A stretch of 64,000 nt of DNA from Phlebiopsis flavidoalba (lineage: Eukaryota; Basidiomycota; Agaricomycetes; Polyporales; Phanerochaetaceae), in contig JAOCPU010000022.1 in the NCBI GenBank assembly GCA_035772785.1, forward strand, positions 310,001-374,000, read 5' to 3'. Shown here in pieces: positions 47,502-58,796 of the stretch. A program made the position numbers and the translations under genes. A model generated the notes under the pieces. That model worked only from the letters and a program-made list of their open reading frames with translations. It had not been told where the DNA came from and did no database searches. Positions within the stretch are counted from its first letter, which is position 1. The number at the start of each line of letters is the position of its first letter.

Positions 47502-48992
47502 CTACTCCTCGAACTTCTTGTACATACCAAACGGTCCAATATTTGCGCCTCCGAGCTTGCCCTTAAACGATCGCTTCGGCAGTGTCGAGAGCTTCGGCAG
47601 CTCGAGACGCGGCGCAGCTTCTTCTGCAGGATGTGTCACGTTTGGCCCAGAGGTCGCCGTAACGAGGTCCAGTTTTTCTCGCGCTCTGCGAGCAGCTGCA
47701 GTAGCACCGCGTTCTCCCGCTCCAGCCGCGCCAGCTCTGCATTCGCGCTCGAGCGCCAGTCTGCCACGATGAGCTGCGCCTCCTTGTCTGTGAAAAACGT
47801 CGAACTCGAGCTTCGCGTCCTCGCTCGTCGGGGCGTCATTGGACGACGTGGGGGCGGCGGAAGACGGCGCCGCGGATTCGGGGAAGGTGGACGCGACCGA
47901 CACGGGCGACAGTGGAGCCTCTCGAGCTCGATCGAGTTTGATGATACGCTTCTGTGGGTGGCGGCCGATCGTCATATGGCCCGCCGTGCTCGTGATATCG
48001 ATCTCGCCTTCCGCGCCCTGAACCTGTCCAGTCGACGCGGTGCCCGTATCCTCAGAGTCTGCGAGATGCGCGAGCATGCCTCGGCGGTACACTGCTGGGG
48101 TCCTCGCCGCCCAGTGCGCGCATGAGCACGCGCAGAAGCTCTCCGACACGCCCGAGCGAGGAAGAGTAAGTGGTTTGTTGAGAGAGGGAGGCGTTTGTAC
48201 TTGGGCGGTTTCGCCGAGGGCGAGTAGTTGCGTTCGTAGTCGCGAAACGATGGGACAGTTCGCGCTGCTGGACTTCGTTCTTCGCGTCGATTGAGGGACC
48301 ATGTCAACATGTAGCAAGTCTCTAGACGCGCAAATGAGACTCACAGCTCGGTGACGCGGAATGAAGTCATGACGTTCTCCAGTGTTTGCTCGTACGGTCC
48401 TTGATCAGCACATGGCCGAGCTGCTTGTTGTCGTTGAGAAGTCCGTTGTTCTCTGCCGTCATTCGCGCGTTCATTCTCTCAAGTGCCGCATTGTACTCCT
48501 CTGTACCGGGTCCTTAGCTATAGGAGTCGTACTTGGGTCTTTGGATACTCGACGGACCTTGTGTTTTGTCCAAATTGAACCTAATCCCACGACCTATGTC
48601 AGTCGAATGCGAGTCGTCTTCGGCTAACCAGTTCACAGCAGGACGAACCGTCTTAGTACATAGCCAGTTTGTGAATGAATGGCTTGACAGCTCTCTGCGT
48701 CAGGGAAACTACATCTTAGCATTTACATTCACCGAGACAGAAGGTACGCACCTTGACACCCGCAGCCAACGAATGAAGTTGTATCGACGCCTGCGATTGA
48801 CATTCAGCTGGTCAATGAGCTCGCTCAAAAGACTGTATATCTTCGCCACATCCGTCTCCGGGGTTTGATGCCGGTGGCGAGGGCTCGCCCTGGGGTGGCA
48901 TATTGTGCTGAGGATGTTGACCGTTCGCGAAGTCGGGTGCATCAGGCCGGGCGCGAGATACTCGGAAGATCCAGCCTCATGCTCCCCATCAT
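47502..48992 (-). CDS. coiled-coil protein, SIKE/FGFR1OP2-like
   Basis: In animals and ascomycetes SIKE/FGFR1OP2 proteins are coiled-coil subunits or partners of STRIPAK phosphatase-kinase complexes. Start MMGSMRLDLPSISRP at 48,992, followed by Pro-rich sequence, then DVAKIYSLLSELIDQLNVNR (near 48,810-48,870) and SIQLHSLAAGVK before a GTGCGT donor. A later exon has LERMNARMTAENNGLLNDNK, QLGHVLIKD (near 48,405-48,490), then LRTQLLALGETAQVQTPPS, LRVLMRALGGEDP, and an acidic/Ser-Pro linker. The last part is RERECRAGA-type helix and LPKRSFKGKLGGANIGPFGM before the stop at 47,502. The ENNxLLNDNKQLxxxL...ALGET layout resembles the family; overall identity is modest. Several introns and frame breaks. 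Confidence 0.45.
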
Positions 48993-49949
48993 GTCCAGAC
49001 ACGCCTGCGGGCGTCGAATAGTTGCGAATATACGCTGATTGGGGGCCGCCGTGAGTGTGGTTGTTGCGACCGCGTTAGAGTAGGACACGTCCGCGTGGTG
49101 TGAGGCATCTTCTGATAGGTCTCCTGATTGTGGGACCACACAGAATGGCCATCGGCAGCGTGGTAGACGAGAGTTTGAGTGAGAAGAAGCCAAATAAGAT
49201 TTTGAAAGACTTCGCGGCGATTTTTTGTTCGCAGACGTTATGAGGTGTAGTAGGCTCGAGCCAAGCCACAGCAAAACACCTACACAATCAATGTTGGACA
49301 CCGAGACAATGACAGGTAAGTAGTTTTCTTACCTTAGCTCAAGGCGTCTGTTATGAGATAAGCCGAGTGACGACCTCGGCGCGACTTGAAGTAAAGATGA
49401 GTAAGTAGGCCCTTTATTGAAGTCTTACTGCGTAAACTTATTAGCCGACTCCTCGGAGATGCCACCAAGTCCGAATCGGAGACCCTTCCGTTTCTTGTTT
49501 CGACTACGACTCGGAGGATGTAGCTCTTCCTCCAAAATCATCTGCACGGCTCGCAGTAGGTACCATACACCACTTAATGGAGTATCCAACGCTGAAGTCT
49601 CTTTCAAACAGCTTGTTGTAGCTGATAATAACGACCAGGTCTACACCTGATCAATCTTGTCATTTCATTTTTTCTAGGCGAGCCAGCTGATGGTTCCGTG
49701 ACTTTGTGGTGTTCTGGGAAGTGCTCTCATTCGAACCGAGCGTATTATACGCAAGCTCGGCAGCATACCGCGATTGTTCGAAAACGGGATGATGGACCTC
49801 ATACGCACCAACTTGGACCCGCGTAGCACAAGGGCTGTTGTCTCACCTCCGATGCCTATATAGAACCGCCTAGTATAGGCCCGTTCCTTCCAACCTGGCC
49901 ATTCGTTGCATTTCTACCCCCATTCCCTCATATTCGTCACCTCTCAGCA
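48993..49949. other. intergenic region, divergent promoters
   Basis: Lies between the leftward coiled-coil gene and the rightward dehydrogenase gene. A TATATAG-like element near 49,857 is about 90 bp before the dehydrogenase ATG. No gene recognised. Confidence 0.4.
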
Positions 49950-50929
49950 ATGGCAAAACCTCGGACAGCAAAGACGGTCCTGAGATCACCGGGGCAAGCT
50001 CATTCATGGCGGCATCGGCGTGGGGAGTCTCCTCTGCGAAACTCTTTCTTTGAGAAGTGGGTTGGACGTTCGTCGCTACAATGTCGTACACCAGAGAAAG
50101 AGGGCGAGCTCGCACAGCTTCGGCAGCGATCGGATGGCATGTCCTACGTACTCGACGTACGGGACCTGCCCAGCATCGAATCCGCCCTCGAGACCGCCCC
50201 GTGAACAGGGGGTTTCGCAAGATTGACCTTGTCGTGAACAACGCTGGCTATGGTCTAGAATGGGATTTTTGAAACCCCATACCGAGGGGAAAAGGTCCAG
50301 GAACAATCGACGTAATGAATCCTATTCGGTGTACTCTACCATTTTATTCCGCCACGGGACCTTTAGGCTCACGTGGAGTTTCGTTAGGTGTTATGGAGCC
50401 GTCACACACGGTGCCGTTATCCCCCACATGCGCGCACACAAGGAAGCGCGGCATCATCCCAAAGTCAGCTCGGGCGCGGGCCTCTGGACACTGCCAGATG
50501 AGCACACTCTACTGCGCAGCAAGTTCGCGCTCGAGGGCTTCACTGAGGCGCTGTCTGTACGAGCTCAGCGTCGTGCAGAACATCTTCGTCAAGAGCGTCA
50601 TCCGCGCACGGCGGAGTCACCGCGACCAACTTCGCTGAACCCGTTTCTTCGGGGACACGCCCCCAAAGAACGCCGAGATGTGAGGCGGACTACAGCGCGT
50701 GGGTTCAGAAGACGAACGACGGCGCAGCAGTACGGGAGAATGGTCGCTGCACAGAGCATTTCGTCTGACGACAGTTGCAGAGAAAGATATACGAGGCGGC
50801 TACGGACGGGAAAGACAAGCTGCGGTATCTTGTCTGGGTAACGACACGCGTGGCTTTGTGAGAGCGCGATATGAGTCTAAGTCGGATGAGGAATACCTCG
50901 CGTACATGCGTTCCTTTTTCAAGGATTAA
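49950..50929 (+). CDS. short-chain dehydrogenase/reductase (classical SDR), frame-broken
   Basis: SDRs are NAD(P)-dependent oxidoreductases with a Rossmann fold; the substrate is not predictable here. Start MAKPRTAKTVLR at 49950, then a degraded TG-x3-G-x-G cofactor loop near 49,985-50,030 and LLCETLSLRS in the next frame. DVRDLPSIESALETAP (near 50,150-50,200) is the adenine-pocket region, and KIDLVVNNAGYGLEWDF (near 50,220-50,271) contains the NNAG motif. After an apparent intron come VSSGAGLW-type residues near 50,465, the catalytic Tyr in MSTLYCA (about 50,500-50,520) with SKFALEGFTEAL, and YELSVVQNIFVKSVI. The end reads TDGKDKLRY-type residues, LGNDTRGFVRARYESKSDEE and YLAYMRSFFKD. The length of about 290 residues is typical of the family. 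Four or five frame breaks. Confidence 0.7.
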
Positions 50930-51453
50930 CTAGCACATCTTTTTATTTGCATAAAGATCTTGAATCGTAATGTTACAGTGGACCCAATGACCACCATCTC
51001 TGCCCTAGTCTTCTGACCCGAGTGGAATCTACGCAACGTGTTTCGCTCAGCCAAGGAGTGCTCGCCATCGAAGCTTGATATTCGACTTCAACACTGGACC
51101 AAGTCGTACGACGGACGAATCATGTCTTCGGGTGTACAGATCGTCGTTACTTATCCCTTGTTGCTCACAATGGGCCAACGTTCGCGTACTCCAATCCCGA
51201 TAATTCGTCATATAAACGCTTTGGGTTTATTAGTCCCTATTCTCATTTTTGGTCTGAGTGGTGAAGCTGGCTATCATAGACTTTAATTGCTACATCGTAC
51301 AATACTTTGGACACGAGTACGAGATACTCGGCCTTCAATCCTGGAGGGGAGAATATTTGCGTTAAATAAAAGTGAGAACTCGCCAAGGTCCGCTATGGGG
51401 TGCGCATGAGTTTAGTTCTATGACAATTACGCAAAATGGTCACGTACTTGTCC
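50930..51453. other. intergenic region
   Basis: A plus frame at 51,038-51,286 (82 aa, hydrophobic end) has no recognisable motif. Nothing else seen. Confidence 0.35.
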
Positions 51454-53202
51454 TTATTCCTGGGTGTACACATAGTCTTCCGTCAGCTGAGTTGCCCCGC
51501 TAAACAATCTGGCGCTGAGGCCGGTATCGAGCTTTCTGTACGGCAGACCTGAGGTTACGGGCGTCGCAAACCGCCTGGGCGAGTCGATTACGCCCGGCTC
51601 CAAGACATACTGCCACTTGCCACGCTTCTCCGCGGGCCGGTGGCGGCCTGATGGAGTACATCCGGCGCGGGGAAGTCGTAGAGCATATGCGTTGCGGGTC
51701 CCTCCTCGTCGCCATTCAAGAACTCTGGAATGAGGATTCGCCGGTGGCTGACAGGACCAAGAAGCCAATGGGATTCGTCGCCCGGGTTGGGCATGATACG
51801 AGCGTGCCGGTGCCCACTCTCCCATGCAAACTCCTCTTTCTTAGGTTCACTGGAACACAAACGTTCCAAGGGGGGGGGGGGGGGGCGGTACCAAGCGTGG
51901 ACGAAGAGATGGTGATCCGACCTATCGTCGACACTGTCTTCCTCATCAGCAGGATCCTCTTCTTCTCTCGAGGTTGACTAGATCCCCCGCAACGGGTGCT
52001 GGGTAAACCTGGAAGCGGAAAGGCAAAGATGCGGGCTGCCGGATCCGATGTGAAGGGCGTCGAGGCAGAGACGGCGTCGTGTAGTCGTCGGGTCCGACAG
52101 AGTACAGTTTGATCGTAGATCGAACCCTTGGCGGGGGCTCAGGCAAACGGAACGTAGCGACTCGAGGAAGATCGCGGAATGGAACTCTTTCTGGGTGTCG
52201 GGCTTTGGTATCGCAGAGAATTTTAAGATGAAAAAATGTAGAGAGCGGCACGACCGCCTAGCGCGCTGATCGATTCGACGACCGACAACATGAGAAGATG
52301 GTCGTTGAGCCATTGTGCGCTTTGTACACACAGTCGTACAGCGAGGGTTACACAGGTGAAATGCATTCTGTACGTACAGATCAAGAACGATTAGCACAGG
52401 GGTGTCGCAGGCTAGCAGCTTATCGTGTACCCACCATGTGAAGATCTCCCGACTTCCAGTTATAAACCCAGAGCTCTTGTGCATCTGACCAGTACTCATC
52501 GTTGTACCAGGATGGAAATCATGTCGTTGTTCACTCCAAGGCTGATACCAAAGTAACCTGATGGGGTGTGCTCCAGATTCATAACAGGCGTGGCAGCTCG
52601 TGGATGCGTCGTCCCAGATTTGAGACTTAGGAACCGAATCTGAGAAGGATCGCGTGAGGATCTGGAACATGGTTAAGTTTCGTTTTTTTGGAACTAAACA
52701 GACGACGGTTGGCTTAAGTCTTGGTGACTATGAGAAGAAGGTCTTGTTCGGGGTAGATGGCGACTTCATCCATTCTGACACCTGGTGCGTCGACATACCA
52801 TTCCTGCGGAAGATCCGAGTACTTTGATTTGACCTGGCTGAACGCGATGTTAGGGCCGTCACGAAACCAGCGAAACGATATGTTTCCAGAGAGAATGCCT
52901 TCCTTCAATTTGCCGCGTGGGTCGGAGAAGTCCTCGTCACCGAAGTCGTCCTCGTCACCGAAGTCGTCTTCTTCATACATGTCTTCCTCGTGATCCTTAG
53001 AATCATGGTTGGTATCGATAGCTTCGGCGCCTTCAAGTGCCCCCTCGCTCGTTGCGCTTACGGACAATGTCGAGCAGTCGAGAGCCCTCAAGGTCAGCAC
53101 TGTTGGCGCGGTTACGGATAATATCGAGAAGCCGAGTGCCCTCAAGGCTAGCCTCGTCCGTGTGTTCACCGGTACGCTCGCCAGCGCGATCGAGCAGGTC
53201 AC
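51454..53202 (-). CDS. F-box-like protein, C-terminal part, frame-broken
   Basis: Read from right to left: an acidic stretch (EEDDFGDEDDFGDEDFSDPR, near 52,910-52,980), SGNISFRWFRDGPNIAF, VRMDEVAIYPEQDLLLIV, then after an intron LEHTPSGYFGISLGVNNDMI-type residues, a Trp-rich SDAQELWVYNWKSGD segment, DHLLMLSVVES, VPFRDLPRVATFRLPEPPPR, WLLGPVSHRRILIPEF, YDFPAPDVLHQAATGP, and finally VIDSPRRFATPVTSGLPYRK before TEDYVYTQE. The sequence of PEQDLL, NWKSG and SSLPYR-like segments is that of the large F-box/beta-propeller-like proteins of Agaricomycetes. No F-box helix itself was found, so the true start may lie further right. A 16-G run at 51,870 sits between two recognisable segments. Confidence 0.5.
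51870..51885. repeat. 16-G homopolymer
   Basis: Sixteen consecutive G on the + strand within the F-box-like gene, between segments that should be close to each other or separated by an intron. Confidence 0.8.
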
Positions 53203-53641
53203 GATGGAATTGGACGTGTCACAATGGCGGCATTGAAGGCGCGGTCAAAGGAGATGTTGGCCGTGCCAGGTCCGAATGGTATGGTGATGGGTCCGTCGCT
53301 GGATGCCCGAGCAGAACCGAACACACTAGGGTCTAATGGGAGACCCGTAGGTCCACGAAGTTGTGGAAAGTCTGCCATCGTGACGCCGGTGGATCTATGC
53401 GTGGAATAATCGGATTTGGCATTGCGAGCTTCGACGGTTTCCTTGTTCGGTGCTCGGGGGTTTATTGAGGTAGGCTCGAAGTCCGCGGTCGGGTGGAAGT
53501 GGTTCCAAACCGTCCTCGTATTTTTGCAACAGAGAGCGTGACATGACAATGTCGTCAAAAACCGTGCTGAGTCGAGATCATACCCGCCTCGGATAGCTCT
53601 TGGGCGTACAGAGTCGCAGTCTGCTCATTGGAAGTTGACAT
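53030..53641 (-). CDS. hypothetical protein, or N-terminal part of the F-box-like gene
   Basis: Start MSTSNEQTATLYAQELSEAG at 53,641. With one frame change it continues SRSLLQKYEDGLEPLPPD, MADFPQLRGPTGLPLDPSVF, GSARASSDGPITIPFGPGTA and ISFDRAFNAAIVTR. Then come two near-repeats, LEGTRLLDIIRNRANSAD and LEGSRLLDIVRKRNERGG, about 20 residues apart. I know no family with this layout. It runs directly into the acidic stretch of the F-box-like gene in a neighbouring frame, so the two may be one gene. Confidence 0.4.
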
Positions 53642-53680
53642 GGCTCGTGGACTAGGCACTGATGATACTAAGCTAAGCGA

Positions 53681-53692
53681 GGGGGGGGGGGG
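53681..53692. repeat. 12-G homopolymer
   Basis: Twelve consecutive G on the + strand, upstream of the minus-strand hypothetical gene. Confidence 0.75.
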
Positions 53693-54196
53693 ACTTCTTA
53701 GTTTCGAATTCCCCAAGAGATTTCGTAACACTCACTAGTTCTCACGTGCCCAAACTTGACAGTGTAGTCGTTCGCGTGTGGCGAGGTCGCGTTTTCGACT
53801 GGTATAGTCCCTGATAGAGACCTTGGAAGGGGTTCCCTGAAGTTCTACACGAATACAGTTGAGCGTGCCGCGTATGGATGACTTGCCCGGTTGGATGGTG
53901 GGACCAAGACGCAGCGTGGATGAGCGAAGCATCCCGTCTTAATAGGGTCTGAACAAGAGTTAACTGGGTTTATGATATCGATCAGACCCCGGACACTTTG
54001 GTAACACACATTCTCCCACGGTAATCATCCCTACCACTCTAGTGACCGTGGGGACGTTCGACTGACAGCCGAGTCACGGCCCTCGGGCCCGCGGAAGCCA
54101 GACCTGTGACAGTCCAATAGAAAGGCCAAAAAATGACATTCAAACTTTGTTCACAACCACACAACGCTACATCACGAAAACGAGTCGCAGCAATAA

Positions 54197-55061
54197 TTAG
54201 AGAGCCTTCAGCTCCTTGTCCCAGAGCTCGCTGACTGTCGTAGACGACTTGTACGCATCCTGTAACTATTGGTGAGCCTCCTTGCGTATCCAACAAGGTC
54301 CGAACTCACCAGAGCCTTCTGCAGCTTGTCTGCCTTGCCCTTTTGTGCATTCTTGACGGCGTCCTTGGCAGTGTTGATAATATCAGAGATTTCCTTGTCG
54401 AGCGACGAGGCAACGGTCTTGCCCGAGCCCCCGACTTGCTGCAAGTAGTTCTTCACCGCAGTGTCCTCGTCCTTGTGATCCTGTTTCTTGGATTTCAGGA
54501 CTTTCTGCGTAACCGTCTTTTTCTGTAGATGGAGACCTCGTGAGACGGCTCAATACTCCCTCAGAAGAAACCCGGATACATACCCGTTCGTGAACCTTCT
54601 TATCAACAAGGAACAGGTTTGGAGAGCCGTTGAAAAACGTATCCTTAGCAGCTTTGAGCATCGATTCTCTTGTCTTCTTCTTGTCCAGCTTGTGAAGCTC
54701 GTGCAGACCCAGAACATTGCAAAGTTTGGACTCGTCTGCGACTTTCTGAAGCACTTGAATCTCAACAACGTGATCTGTGGACAGTCAGGGGGACATCGCT
54801 ACATTAGCATAGAGCGACTTGACCACTTGTTTTTTGTGTGTGACCTGGGACAAAGTGTTTGAATGCGTCGTCCTATAGTGACAGCGTCAGTCTTCGATAA
54901 GCAGGAGTTATGCAAAAAATCTGTACCTTGCTCTTAGTCTCCTTCGTGATTGTGGATTTATCCTTCAGAGTGAATACGGAGTCCAGGGGGCACTTGTCCT
55001 TGACGTCTTTGATTCTGAATTCAAACATCGCAAACTCGAGTCTTTGATCTTCTGGCTTCAA
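54197..55061 (-). CDS. hypothetical helical protein
   Basis: Start MKPEDQRLEFAMFEFRIKDV at 55,061, with KCPLDSVFTLKDKSTITKET before a GTACAG donor. Further exons read HVVEIQVLQKVADESKLCNV, LGLHELHKLDKKKTRESMLK, NGSPNLFLVDKKVHER, then KNYLQQVGGSGKTVASSLDK, EISDIINTAKDAVKNAQKGK, and the last exon QDAYKSSTTVSELWDKELKA ending at 54,197. The frames are well kept and introns short, so this looks like an intact gene of roughly 220-240 residues, rich in Lys and Asp. I do not recognise the family. No signal peptide or membrane helix is visible. Confidence 0.6.
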
Positions 55062-55914
55062 GGATACCCTCCGACATGGGAGCCAGCGAGCGAGGATTGA
55101 GGAGGCAGCAAGAAGACAGACGAAGAGGTGACGTGAAAGAAGGCATGACTGAGAGACTGGTTGATGGTTTGTGTCGTAAAGATGAACAAAAGGGAACGTC
55201 AGAGATACTACCAGAGTACCGCGCGAAAGAAAAGGAAGTCGTGAGAGGTGTCGTGAAGATACTACCAGAGTATGAAGAGCTCATCTTGTGGAGCTGGCCT
55301 ATTTATCGTAGAGAGCTCCGGGTCTGGACCTCAGATGAAACTAGGACCGTAGAGACTCAACATATCAAAGAGTAATTCGCATCAGCTGCGTTCAGCCAAA
55401 ACCGGTGGTCAAATAGGCCAGCGGCCATGCGGCGCCCTTGCACAGCCTCGCTCGAGATCGAAGACTTGCCAATATTCTATGTATTTATGGCTCTGTCGTG
55501 GGCCTTGAAACAACCTTGAAACGCCGATGTTAGATGCAAAGCCTCCTGAAGACGGATGAAACCATACTTATGATCAAGGGGGCAGCATAGCGATTTCTTA
55601 GGCTCAGGGAGACGAAATTGAAGTCCGCTGCTGGCAACTGCCAAAATGACCCGAGTCGTAGTGATGACACCGGACGCGGGATGTGCGCGCGCAAGGGTCG
55701 AGAGCAAGCAGGATGTCCAGATGTCGACGAAACTACGGTCACACTCGGTAATCACATATTGCGAGCAGAGGGCTAGAAATTATGCAAGTAAGTAGACATG
55801 TGATGTTACAGAGAAGTACGCGCGCCCCCCGCCGCTCATAAGCAATGTCGATTGGGGAATGAGCCCATCAAACAGTGACATGTTCACGAATAGTCATCTA
55901 CACCATTGACAGCA
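55062..55914. other. intergenic region
   Basis: A 99-aa plus frame at 55,076-55,375 overlaps the 5' side of the leftward gene and contains a short direct repeat (ATACTACCAGAGTA at about 55,206 and 55,259). No gene recognised. Confidence 0.4.
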
Positions 55915-57722
55915 TCAGAGATCGAGCGCGCCCCCGGAAGGTGTCCAAGACAGCGCCTTCTGGCTCACACTCTGCTTGCCCAGCGTATCCCCCACAGGTC
56001 GTCTATCGGGTTTGAAGGAATCATCCAGCTCATAATCATCGTACACCTCGTAGTCGTCGTCTGTCACTGACTCGCCGAGCGCGATGGGCTCGCCCCATGT
56101 TGCCTACGGCACCAGATGGAATCCTGAAGTTCGGGGCAGTGAAATGCGAGAATCCTCGTGAGTCTGAATCTGAGGTCTCGTTGGTAGCTAGATGGCTTGT
56201 GATTTCGCGCAGGTTGATGAGGAAGCGGACCGAACGAGCATGTTGGGCTATCCGACGGCGTTAGGCGCCAGGGACACAGCCGGGCAGGACTCCCCACTTA
56301 CCAATACCGCGATTACGAGGTTTACCGGAGCAAAGGTCTATGAACACGTGAGAATATGATCCGTCAATGCAAAACGATTGCTTACAAGATTAAATGTGAG
56401 TATCTGGGCAAGATTGATGACCAAGAGCACGCTTCGGGAAGGTGAGCCTCATGGTCGCCGTTCATGAGATTTAAGACTCACAGAAAGTATATTTGTACCT
56501 GTCGTTTGCGCGTTAGCACATACTTCTCGGGCTCTCGTTAGCTGGAAATTCGTACCGCTCGCGCAAGAGAGCTCCTGCAATGGACTGGGACATGTTTAAC
56601 TTGCGACATTCCCACCACTGTCCCAAACGTCTTGATCAAGTCAGGACTAACACGAGAGCATCCATAGCAATGAGAGATTATCCGCTGTGAGGAGGTAGTG
56701 CACTGAGATAGCTGTTAACAGAATTGGCTTTTAAATGAAAGTAGAACTTACAACTAAATCAATGATTGAGCAGGTTACAAAAGGGCGAACATGTAAGATG
56801 TGGACGCGTCACAACACTGTGATTCGTGAGTCGAGGAACCCATAGTACCCCGGAAAGTATGTCAATTTCCTCGGTAACACCCCCACATGGGGTCACCGGT
56901 TGTAGCCGTTTTAAAATGAGTGGATGGTCTTTCTCGGCTTGTTACTGTTAGACCGAGGTGAGCAGGGGCTTACTCGCAAAAGGGGCAACTAGCTCACCAA
57001 GTTCGTCCATATCTCGGCATGGTTCCCAAAAAGTAACAACAAGGCGAACAGAACGCGGTTTTGGCCCCATATGGCCGAGACACGCAGCGCGGAGATAGGT
57101 AGCGGGTAGATTGGGAGCGAAAGACGGACGGCAAGGTGAATAGATGAGAGGCAGCAACAAACAAATGTTAGACTTACGCGCTGTCGCGCCAATACCAAGC
57201 ACCAGATCACGATGTTGTTCGCCCGATTGACTGCCCCTGACTTGACATCTGGGAGGCTGGTCGTGAGCAGTGGTTTCTGCAAGCTGTTTGAATCAACTGA
57301 CCCCCTATATATCGTTGTAAGTGATGCAAGCTGTAGGACGGAGGACTGCACACACTCTGACTCACCAAATCCGACGCAAGTGGTATGTTTTGCACAGGGT
57401 AGCATGAGGACCATTCCCCATCGGAGGACCATAAGCAGGACCGACTTCACAGAGATCTTCTTTTTCCAGACCATGCTAACCTCATGGATCGAGGGTTATT
57501 AAATATTCATATATCACACCAGGGCTGACGAAACCGTTGAGACAGGTCGTGTCTCGGAGTCGGGCGGCGCACTCACCAAGGAAAGGCATTGTTGATCAGA
57601 CTGGAAACAAGGCTGTGGTACAGTCAGCTGGTGAGTAGCGTGCTGAACAAACGAGAGTAATAATTGCATACGATTCGTAGACTTCCTCGCGCGATGAACT
57701 CTGGATCGAAATCCGTCGACAT
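55915..57722 (-). CDS. DUF6533-type seven-helix membrane protein
   Basis: Start MSTDFDPEFIAR at 57,722, then EVYESYAIITLV in the neighbouring frame. After an intron comes VWKKKISVKSVLLMVLRWGM (near 57,420-57,475), the family's conserved segment after the first helices, and after more introns LPISALRVSAIWGQNRVLFA (near 57,030-57,090), which is the usual alR-x-x-AIWG-x-NR motif, followed by a hydrophobic stretch. The middle to 56.3 kb is broken into short exons I cannot place. The tail is soluble: SRISLPRTSGFHL near 56,120-56,160, then GESVTDDDYEVYDDYELDDS and a final SGGALDL. Such proteins are abundant in Agaricomycetes; their function is unknown. Confidence 0.6.
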
Positions 57723-58796
57723 AGCAAGTGGGGCGGGCGAAGCCAACAAGGCGCTGCCAGCCGTGCCCGCCTCGGTCTTAAAAACATATTCTTCACCAGA
57801 TACGCTTCGTGTGCGCTTCGTTTCGAACGAGAAATATCGCCGTGTGATGGGACCTTGAAGCAGGGTGCTTCGCCAAGCCAAGGATAAGCCTAACACGCCG
57901 ATCTTGTGTCGATCACCCACCAGCCAATATGTGATGACGATATGCCACCGCTGGTCGATCTCACTGAGCAGAAACAAAGAGCGAACGCCGATACCTCGCT
58001 CGAGCATGCTCGGCCTGGTGGATGCGATGCTGTTGGATATCGACTGTGTTGGCCAAGGATATCCAGCTGCAAAAAGGCTGTCACGGACTAGCCGTCGACC
58101 CGCGCAGCGGCTGAGGGATATGCACCCCCGTTATGCGCTGTCAGCTTGAATACTCCCGCGAGTCTCCTGACTACCAGAGGGTCCGCGACACTGCGAAACA
58201 GCGTGATTGAGCACCGCGCATCAAGAAAACACGCTTATCAAGGCCCATTGAGGCCACAACTCATACCGTGTATCATTGCCGTCCGATGAAGGTCGGGTGG
58301 ATTGGTCCCGAGTGCCTCCTAGTCTGCGCTGGGCGGCAGCTGCGGCGGCCATATGAGCGTTCGAAGCAAGCCGAAGTCTTTGGCGCCCCCGCGGGGCACC
58401 GGTCACATCGCGGGCTCGACAGGTAGGTCTTACGGCTACAGCGCCCGCACCCGGTAAGTTATGGTTTCATACGCATAGACGAAGAGTGTTTGTAGTACTA
58501 CTACTACCAAAGCACTTATTCACAACCATTCGAGCATGAATGAGGAAACAAAAATATTATTATAATTTTATGCAGGACTCACGACGACCCTCGCGACGCG
58601 AAGATATTGTTACTGGGCCCGAAATGAACAAACAACTCCCGATGTCCGAAAACAAACATACTAACTTTTTTGCTTTGGATGAGTAATGAGCGAGACAATA
58701 AAAGAGAAACAACAAAATGCAAATCAAATTTTTCAAAAAAGGATAGCAGGAGAAAAGTGGAACCCAAATGCACCATATTTAATCGCTCAAAAGTGT
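57723..58796. other. intergenic region between two leftward genes
   Basis: Short frames on both strands (57,890-58,084 -, 58,221-58,406 -) without a recognisable motif; AT-rich part near 58,500-58,760. Confidence 0.4.

Noticed and set aside
55076..55375. 99-aa plus-strand ORF with charged repeats
   Set aside because: It begins on the 5' flank of the leftward gene and shows no family motif; probably chance.
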